Shown here in pieces: positions 41,155 through 49,200 of a stretch of 64,000 nucleotides of DNA; the first letter of the stretch is position 1; every line of letters starts with the position of its first letter. Both the position numbers and the translations under genes were made by a program. Origin of the DNA: an uncultured Clostridia bacterium (GTDB lineage Bacteria > Bacillota > Clostridia > Christensenellales > UBA1242); contig CANQAY010000005.1 of the NCBI GenBank assembly GCA_947589025.1, positions 42,684-106,683 on the forward strand, given 5' to 3'. The notes beneath the pieces were generated by a model. It saw only the letters and a list, made by a program, of their open reading frames with translations. It was not told the DNA's origin and searched no databases.

Positions 41155-41225
41155 TTAAATTTTATAAAAATTTTGCGTTTTTGGTGCCATTTTTAACTTT
41201 TTTAAAAAATTTTTTTAAAAAATAT

Positions 41226-41254
41226 TTGCAATTTTAAAAAATTATTGCTATATT
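41226..41254 (+). promoter_or_regulatory. Promoter of the DAC-like gene (near-leaderless)
   Basis: TTGCAA (41226-41231), 17-bp spacer, TATATT (41249-41254), 8 bases to ATG 41263; no Shine-Dalgarno. Confidence 0.72.
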
Positions 41255-41262
41255 TTTAATAA

Positions 41263-42501
41263 ATGGACGAAATGATTTTTTTCGATAATGCCAAGGATAG
41301 CATAACAAGTTTTTTTGATAAGGAATTTGCAAATTTTCCGCCGCTTGTTATGAGCCATTTTTTAAACAAATTTAACGATTTGTTAAATTATTCGGAAGAA
41401 GGCACAGTAATCCGCCCAAAATTAGTTTTTACCAGCAGCATTGAAACCATTGTTAAAACCCTGCCAAAAGCGCACGCCATTCCAATTTTTGTGGATAAAG
41501 ATGCATCCGATTTTAACAAGAGGATGAAATCACTTTTTGCAATTGTTGAAAATGATTGGTGCGTGTTTATAGATATTAAGCCCACAGCAATAACTTATGG
41601 CTTGGCAATGTCGTTTAACAGCATTAAAGAAAAAAATTTTTTGCGCGCCCTAGAAGAAAACACCACCCTTAAAGATAAACAAGTTAGTTGCATTGTAACC
41701 CGCCCGCTTAACTTTTACACCATGCAGTTGCATTCGGTTTCGGGCAACAATTTGGTGGTTAACTTTTCGTTAGACAAAACAAAATATAGCCAATTTAGCA
41801 ACGAAATTAAAGAGTTTGTTGATGCAACATTCTCCAAACTGCGCACCACACCGCGCAAGCTTTTAGATGTTAAAAACATGTATTATAACATTTTTGCCAC
41901 CGTGCTTAACGATGTTAACGGTACCATTTGTGTGGTGGTGGATAAAGATTATAAAGATACTGGCATGTTTGAAGATGGCATTTGGCTTAAAGAACCCATT
42001 AGTTTTAGCAAACTTTTTGCGCAAAGCAAAAGTTATAACGAGCGCAAACTGAGGATTTATGCCGAACTATTTATTAAAATGGTTAACTTTGACGGCATTA
42101 CAATTATGGATAATTCGGGCAGAATTTTGGCATATAACGTGTTTGTGGAGCCAAACAGCAAAAAGCTTGGCTACATTGTTGGCGGGGCAAGAAAGCGCGC
42201 CGCTTATCACATAATAAGCACCAAACGAAAAGGCATTGTGGGCGTGTTTTTCCTATCTCACGAAGGTGAAGTTTTTTATCACTCTTTGCACAGTAATAAT
42301 GACGATGTAAAAAAGGCGGCGGCAAAAAAAGCGGAAGCTAAAAAGCTTGAAGTTAAAAAAGAAGAAATTAAAAAAGAGTTTACCCAAACGGTGCAAACAA
42401 TTTCTAAGCGAATTGAAGATAATGTTATGCAACTATCCTTCAATGTGCTAGAAAACAATGTTATTGACGCCAATTTAATAGAAAAAAAGTTTGATAGTTA
42501 A
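41263..42501 (+). CDS. Diadenylate cyclase-like (DAC/DisA_N) protein with N-terminal sensor-like region and Lys/Ala/Glu tail
   Basis: 412 residues. The C-terminal part (about 265-345) matches the DAC fold that makes c-di-AMP: DGITIMD (277-283) where CdaA/DisA have DGA(V)I, GGARKRAAYHIIS (307-319) where they have GTRHRAA, and FFLSHEGEVFYHS where they have VVSEETG. Two positions differ from the textbook motifs (Ala to Ile; His to Lys in RHR), so activity is uncertain. The N-terminal 260 residues look like a separate sensor-type domain, as in the DACN-class architectures. Residues about 348-377 are a charged Lys/Ala/Glu helix. No nuclease or membrane effector is next to it, so a CBASS-like pair is not evident. 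Confidence 0.6.
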   Translation: MDEMIFFDNAKDSITSFFDKEFANFPPLVMSHFLNKFNDLLNYSEEGTVIRPKLVFTSSIETIVKTLPKAHAIPIFVDKDASDFNKRMKSLFAIVENDWCVFIDIKPTAITYGLAMSFNSIKEKNFLRALEENTTLKDKQVSCIVTRPLNFYTMQLHSVSGNNLVVNFSLDKTKYSQFSNEIKEFVDATFSKLRTTPRKLLDVKNMYYNIFATVLNDVNGTICVVVDKDYKDTGMFEDGIWLKEPISFSKLFAQSKSYNERKLRIYAELFIKMVNFDGITIMDNSGRILAYNVFVEPNSKKLGYIVGGARKRAAYHIISTKRKGIVGVFFLSHEGEVFYHSLHSNNDDVKKAAAKKAEAKKLEVKKEEIKKEFTQTVQTISKRIEDNVMQLSFNVLENNVIDANLIEKKFDS

Positions 42502-42531
42502 AAAAATTCATCATTTTGTTGATGAATTTTT
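42502..42531. terminator. Bidirectional terminator between DAC-like and thioesterase genes
   Basis: AAAAATTCATCA, 6-base loop, TGATGAATTTTT: a 12-bp stem between convergent genes. Confidence 0.9.
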
Positions 42532-43260
42532 ATTTTTAAACTTAATAACCACCCTAAAAATGGTTTTTTCTTGCGTGGAGCCCTCCACCACATAACAGTT
42601 GCCAAGCTTTTGCTTAAATATGTCAATTTTGTCACCTTCGTGGCTTTCGTTAACAAAATATATTTCATATTCTTTAATGTCCATGCTGTTAAGTTCGTTT
42701 GTGGTAAAGGCATCTAGCGCCATAAAGTTATATTTTAAATTGTTGGTGTGATAATTTAAATCAATATCCGTGGCGCGCACCGTTTTTGTGTAAACAAAAT
42801 GTTTGCTTTCCATTTGCGGTTTTAAATTTGTAAAGGTTAGCTTGTTTTGTGCCTGCTCACACATTTCAAGCTGAGGGTAGCTAACCGAACTTGCCTTGCG
42901 TGGCTTGTGGGTTAAATAATCTAGGCAACACCACTCGCTTGTGCCCTTAACTTTTAGCTCCTTTTGGCTCTTTATTGTGCAGTTACGGTTAAAGCGAATA
43001 AGCCCGGGCGCTTCCGTCCAAGTTTTAACGCTAAGTTTTTCGCCCGATGTTATTGCGCCCTTAATTTGCAATTTAATTTTGCTAACCACCCAAAAGCAGT
43101 TAGATTTTTTTATCATGCTGGCATGGTCAAGCCCAATTAAATCGGAATGATTAAAGGCGGCAATTTCAAACAGACGCATAATTTCATTTATTGGCACAAC
43201 CTCGCCAAAATTTATTTGTGTGTCGTTAATAACAAGTTTTTCAGTGTAAACATTTTTCAT
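42511..43260 (-). CDS. Acyl-ACP thioesterase (FatA/FatB-type)
   Basis: 249 residues, a double hot-dog fold enzyme that releases free fatty acids from acyl-ACP. The N-terminal hot-dog has FNHSDLIGLD and FWVVSKIKLQIKG; the C-terminal one has VRATDIDLNYHTNNLKYNFMALD, which contains the Asp, Asn and His cluster of the family active site (DxDxNxHxNN). It starts on the last A of the giant surface-protein stop codon (TAATG), so it is translated by re-initiation after that 8.5-kb gene. The terminator follows directly. Confidence 0.88.
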   Translation of the reverse strand: MKNVYTEKLVINDTQINFGEVVPINEIMRLFEIAAFNHSDLIGLDHASMIKKSNCFWVVSKIKLQIKGAITSGEKLSVKTWTEAPGLIRFNRNCTIKSQKELKVKGTSEWCCLDYLTHKPRKASSVSYPQLEMCEQAQNKLTFTNLKPQMESKHFVYTKTVRATDIDLNYHTNNLKYNFMALDAFTTNELNSMDIKEYEIYFVNESHEGDKIDIFKQKLGNCYVVEGSTQEKTIFRVVIKFKNKNSSTK

Positions 43261-46200
43261 TATCTAATCCTCATTTTATGGCGCAGCACAAATATTAGCA
43301 CAATAACGGTTGTAACAACTGCCACCACAACAACAATAATTATAATTGCCCAAACGTTTAATGGCTCGTTAAGGGTAACTTTATAATAAGTTAATGGCAC
43401 GCCCGAGCTGGAGTAAAGCACAATTAAATAATCCCCCGTGCCGTATTCTGCTTGGCTAAAATATTGCTCCACAACCTCGGTTTGGCTGGCAGAAGTTTTA
43501 TCTATTGTTGCCACAAGCACGTTGTTAATGTAAATGGCACTATCCCCCACTTGGTCATAAATTATGCTTGGGGTGTAACTTATGCTAAACCCAGAAGTGC
43601 TAGATTGCCCATATTCAAGAGAGCAATAAATTATAGGTTGTTCGTTATTTAAAGTTGCGGCAAAGGTAACTTCGCGCGGCTCGTAAATGTCGTTATCCAC
43701 CAAATAGGTTATTTCAAACGTCTGTTTGCCCGAGCTTGTTCTAAATTCTTCACGGTGGGCAAGCAAAGTTTTATAATCTAACATCATGCCGTTTTGCATG
43801 TTAACCACCTGTTTAAAGCCGGCGGTTATATCTTGCCGCGTGCCGTTAACAAGCTTGCTAATTTTGGTAAAGGTAAAGTTGCCCAGTCGGGTTAGGTCTA
43901 ACAGCTCGCTTGCCTCGTTAGGGTTAATAATGCTAAATTCAATTGTTTTTGTTAGCGGTGCGCCAAGTTGCTCAAACAAATCGGTTGCCGTAAAGCTAAC
44001 CCTGTAGTTGCCATATTCGGTGAAAGTGTAGTTATAATTTTGTTGACCAAAGCCGGAATAATCTTGCCAATTTTTTTGCACTTTTATGTTAATAGAATTT
44101 CTTAAATAATAGTTGCCGCCACCCACAACGCTAATTGTAACTGGGGTTGAGTTTTCGGCGTATCTATCAAAGCTATATATTGCTCCATTAATTGGCGAAT
44201 GCCCGTTAACGGTAATTGCCACTTCGCGCAAAATGGTTAGGTGCAAGCGGTTTTCGGTTTCCGAAAATTGGTGCACATTGCCGGCTAGGTCGGCAAACAC
44301 AAATTCGTAATCTCCGCTGCCCAAAATAGAATATTCAAATGCGGCATTGCTGCCCAAAGCGGTTTGCAAATTAAAGCCGTTGTAAATAACTTGCGCGCTA
44401 ACCACATTTTTCTTAACAAAATCGCATTCGGTTAACAAATTTTGTTTTGCCTTTAGGCTCATGTTGGTTTGTTGCGTGCCCACAAACGGATTAAAGTAGG
44501 TAGACTCGCTAACATCCAAACGTGTTGAATTTAATTCAAAATTGTCGCTATCCAAAACCTCGGTTGTTTTTGGCACATAAAGTGTGGCAATAAACTCTGG
44601 CTGTGGCGTGGTTGGAGAGGTTATTTTGTAAATAACAAGCTCGTAGTCGCCAATCTTTTTAGGCGCGTTGCGTGGGTAAGAAGTTATTTGCGCATGCAAT
44701 TCCACTTCTGGCACAACGGTCATTGGTGTGTTGTAAATAAACAACTTCCAGCTGCCCTTAGCAAAATCAAAGTTGTTTTCAAGCCCAAGCACAGTTAACA
44801 GTTCAGCTCGGGTTATATTTAGCACTCCGTCGTTAAGCACATCCTCTTCAAAGTTAAATTGCGCATTGCTTTCCAAAATGTCGTTTCCGCCATGCACGGT
44901 GTAAAGGCGGCTAGATTGCTCGTTAACGGTAAAAGTGTAAACCTTATTGCCCAAATAGTGAGTTGCCCGCTCGTTAGGGGTTATTGCGTTTAAATCTGCA
45001 ATGCCCTTTGCAAAAATTTCCACCACAAAACGATAAACGCCAACGCCGTCAATAGATGGGTTAATTTCCCTGTTGCCCAAGCCGTTAGAGTTAACCGAGC
45101 CGTTTAAATTTTTAATGCTGCCGTCTGGGCAAACAAGGCTGTAAGAATAGTCAAAATATGTGTTTTCGGTTCTGTTCCAGCCCAAATAGGTTGTTCCGCT
45201 TGTGTTGGCGCTAGATTGCGTGCCAAACACATCTGCATTAATGGCTGCCACGTCAAGCGCGGTGCTGTTGCCCATGCTGTTTTTAATGGTTACGCCCGAA
45301 GTGTAGCTATCCACCGTAACATAATAATAATCGGTAAATGGCTCTTGGTCGGTATCCGCATTTTTGGTTAGTTCCACCGTGGCGGTTAAAATTTCACCCG
45401 AAGCATTGCTCAAATATGGGTAAAGCGTAATTTTAATGTAATTATCTTCAATTGGGGTAACTTCAATTATTGTGTAATTGCCCATTTTAACCAATTCGGT
45501 ATCGTTGCAATCAATTTTGTTGCTCATATCGCCAATGCGGTAGGTTAGGCTTGCCCTATAAATAGAAGTATCAAATTGAATGTTGGCTTGGTTAAAGGTG
45601 TAAAATCTGTTTGTGTTGTCCGGCACGGTTGGGTAAACGTTAGAGTTGCCATCTTCACCAAAAGTTATAAAGTAAAGTTCTTTTTCCGTGTTAAACTCAT
45701 AAAAACTTTTTCTGTTTAAGGTGTCAACAACCATAATTTTATATGTGCCAGAAAGTCCGGTCATTCCGGTAGAAACTTGCCCGTTTTCGTCCACATAACG
45801 ATAGCCGTTGTTTGGCTGGCAGGTGTAAGTGTGCGCTGTGCCGTTGTGAGTTATTGTTATTGTTTTTGCGTAAACAATAAGCGAGTTTTGTTCAATTGGC
45901 TTTTGGGTTAGTTGGGCGGCAAAACTTATTGATTGTTTATCTTCACTAACAAGCGACTTTGCCGCAATTTGTGTGCTTGCGTCATCAAGGCTGGCGCGGT
46001 CGTAATAATCTAGGTTATAGCTAATTGTGTTGCTGCGAGATTGCATAACAAGGCTGTAATTGCCCGGGTGGGCATTGGTTATCATGTTGGCAAGGTCACC
46101 AACAAGGCCCGCCGTGCCAAATTGGGTTGTAAAGTTTGTGTTAAGTTCATATTTTTCCCCACTGGCGCGGTTAACAAGTTCAAAGTGATAAAATTTATCA

Positions 46201-49200
46201 AGCGGACTGTTATTTGACTGTGGCTCTATGCCAAAAATTGTAAGCTGGCTAGCCGTAGGCTTAGATAAATCAAAGTTAACAGTTTCGCCCTCGTTTATTT
46301 TAAAGCCAAGCACTAAATTATCTGCCGGGCTGTTGGCGTATAAAACAACATATTGGGTTATGTTGCCCGCCTCATCAAGCTCCAACACTTCGTAATAGCC
46401 ATCCATCTCATTTTCAAACAAATTGCCATAGGTTAAATTTGCGGCGTTGTTGTAATATGGCGTGTAATCGTCAAATGTGGCGGTAGGCATGCTTAAATTT
46501 GTGCCAGTATATTCGCGGTAATAAATTTGGCTGGTTTCGGCATGGTTTAAAATTGTGCTTGCATCCACTTTAAGCGCGTAAACTTCGCTTGCGTCAAGCG
46601 TGCCCCTTGTTGTGCGTTCGTCTTTAACATATGCGCCATATTCGTTAACAAAATATAGCTGACAATAAGAATAGGTTTTGCCGCCAATGTTAACATTGTT
46701 GGTGGTGGAATAAAAATCGTTTTTAAACATTGGGCCGTTGTAATATTTTATTAAATCGTCGTTGCCAACAAGCTCAACAACATTTGCGCTTGGGGCAAGG
46801 CGGTCTATTTTAATAACATAATTAACTTCAAAATATGTGTTTTTAACGCCGTTTACGTAATAATAATATGCGTTTTTATAATATTCGTTATTATTGTTAT
46901 TTAAAAGTCTAAATCTTATTGTAATTTTATAGGTTAAATTTTCATTAATTGCGGCTGGGTTAATGTTACCGCGTTCGTCGCGCAAATCGGTTTGCAAATA
47001 AATTGTGCGCGCGGTAATTGCACCCGCATCGTAAGTGTTTTTAACAAAATCTGGGTCGTTAAGCGTGTGGCTTGCGCTGCCCTCGGTGTATTGATAATTT
47101 ATGTAATATTCCCTATCATTTTTGGTAACAACAATATAGTTAATATCCACCCCTGCCATAACGCTATCGGTGGTGTAAGCTGGCAATTCAATTGCCACAA
47201 ACTCTTCATTTGTGGTTAGGGTGTAGCTGCCGTCAGCATTTCTTTTTGCGCGCTTGCCGTTTGCAACGGTAAAGTCGTAAACTGGCAAATAGTTAGACCT
47301 TTCTTCGCTATAATTAGAAGGCACGGTGTAAACATCGGTGCTTGGCGCGTTAGGGCTTATTCTAAAGCCAAACACCAACTGATGCGTGCCGCCGTTTAGA
47401 TGATTTAATGAACGCACATTATCCGACACAATAACAACATAGTCTCCCGGCAGACAAATCCAATTTGTGCCGTTATCCGCACTAACAAAGCGAGAGGCAA
47501 AGTCGGTGTTAATATAGTTAATATATCTTCTAAAATCTATGGTGTAATATCCGTTTTCGTTGCCCAAAGCCGTGCCAGTAAAAATTAAATATGCGTTGTT
47601 GTTAATGCCGCTAATGCCGTTTAACTGGCCCGCTCTATCCCTATAAATCACTTTAAAGTTAAGCGCCCCAGCGTGATAGCTTGACGAATGTGTGCCATTA
47701 AAATATTTTGCATAAGGAATGTTTAAAACTGCTGGCAATTTGTTGGTGGTGAAATAGATGTTATAGTTAATGCCATCCGCCCCGCCAACATAACTTTGCA
47801 TGCCGTTATCGTTATATATAAGTGCGCCGGATGCGTCCCTATCAATAACGCCCGAAACAGTGTCCGATTCGGTATTAACGCGGGTGAACGAATTAAATAG
47901 TGTTTCGTCCTCTTTAAGGCCAACAGAAATGTTATCCCCCACGCCCGAAGTTTTAACATCGGTTCTATCCACAATTAAAAAGTAGTTAACGGTTTTATGG
48001 TCGTTGCCCGAAGCAACATCGTTTTTGTATGTGCGCGTAATTTTATATAGCCCCTCTTGTGTGGCGCCGTTTATAACGCGAAGGAAGGCAAAAGCTTTGT
48101 TGCCGCCATCCCCAAAGGCAAACGCGCCGTTAGAGTAGCTGTTGTTAGAATAAAGGCTAACATTTTCCGCGGTTGGGGTGTAATAATAGTTATCGTTAGT
48201 AAACACGCTGCCCAAAGCGTAAAAGCTGTAAGTTACACTTTCCACTTCAAAGTTGCCTGTAACATTATCCATTTTATTCCACACAATGCCAACAAAATTT
48301 TCGCTTGTGGCTTGCGCGTTAACAAATGGGTTGTTGTGGCTATCGTTATTGCCAAAAGTGGTGCCGGTGCGCAGCCTAATTATATAGCCGCTATCAAGCC
48401 CGTCAGTTGGAATGTTGCTTGGGTCGGAGTTGGTTGCAAATTGCACATTGCTATAATACGCCATTAGGCGGGAGTTATCCGTGTTAACTTCAATTGTTAT
48501 AAAGCTGTTTGAACTTAGCGCAGAAATGTTGCGCTGGTTTGCGCCCACAATGTAAAGTTCACGATACACAGAAATTTCATTTTCCGCATGGTCAATTTTA
48601 ACATAGCTGCCCCGTAAAATGTTGTTGTTAACTTGCAAGTTGTTAAGGCTGTTGTAAATTATGCTGCCATCGTAATTTTGGTTGCTATCGTATGGGTAAA
48701 TGCGCTCGTTTCTAACGGTTATGTAATATTTATCATTAACTTTTTTAAACAAGGTGTAAAGCGCGTTAATGTTGGTTGGGTTGTAAATGCCGTTAAGCGT
48801 TTCGCCTGCATAATAGTTTGTTGGCACATTGCCCGATGCCAAACTTGTTATTGCATCCAGCATTTCACCGCTTGCGTCATTAATGTCAATTGCCTTGTGC
48901 GTGCTAAGTTCAACGCGGGTGTCGTCATCATAAATTTTGCTTGTGCGGGAGGCAAACTCCTCACCATTGTTAGAAACAATTTTAAAATATGCCTCGGTGT
49001 TATCCAGCACAAACATATAGTTACAGCTGTTGCCAGCCACATCGGTAAATGTAAACAGATAAATGCCTTGGCGAGAAAGCACATTATCCCCAGTTAAATA
49101 GTCGTCTAGGCTGTTTGGCTTGTAAATGTCGGTTAGGCGGCCGGTTGGGTTGCCAAGTTTGTAAGTTGTTCTAAACCAACATTCGTTATCGTTGGCAAAC

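Noticed and set aside
41263-42501. CBASS-type anti-phage system
   Set aside because: No effector (nuclease, phospholipase or membrane effector) or ancillary gene adjacent. The neighbours are a coiled-coil ORF and a thioesterase on the other strand.
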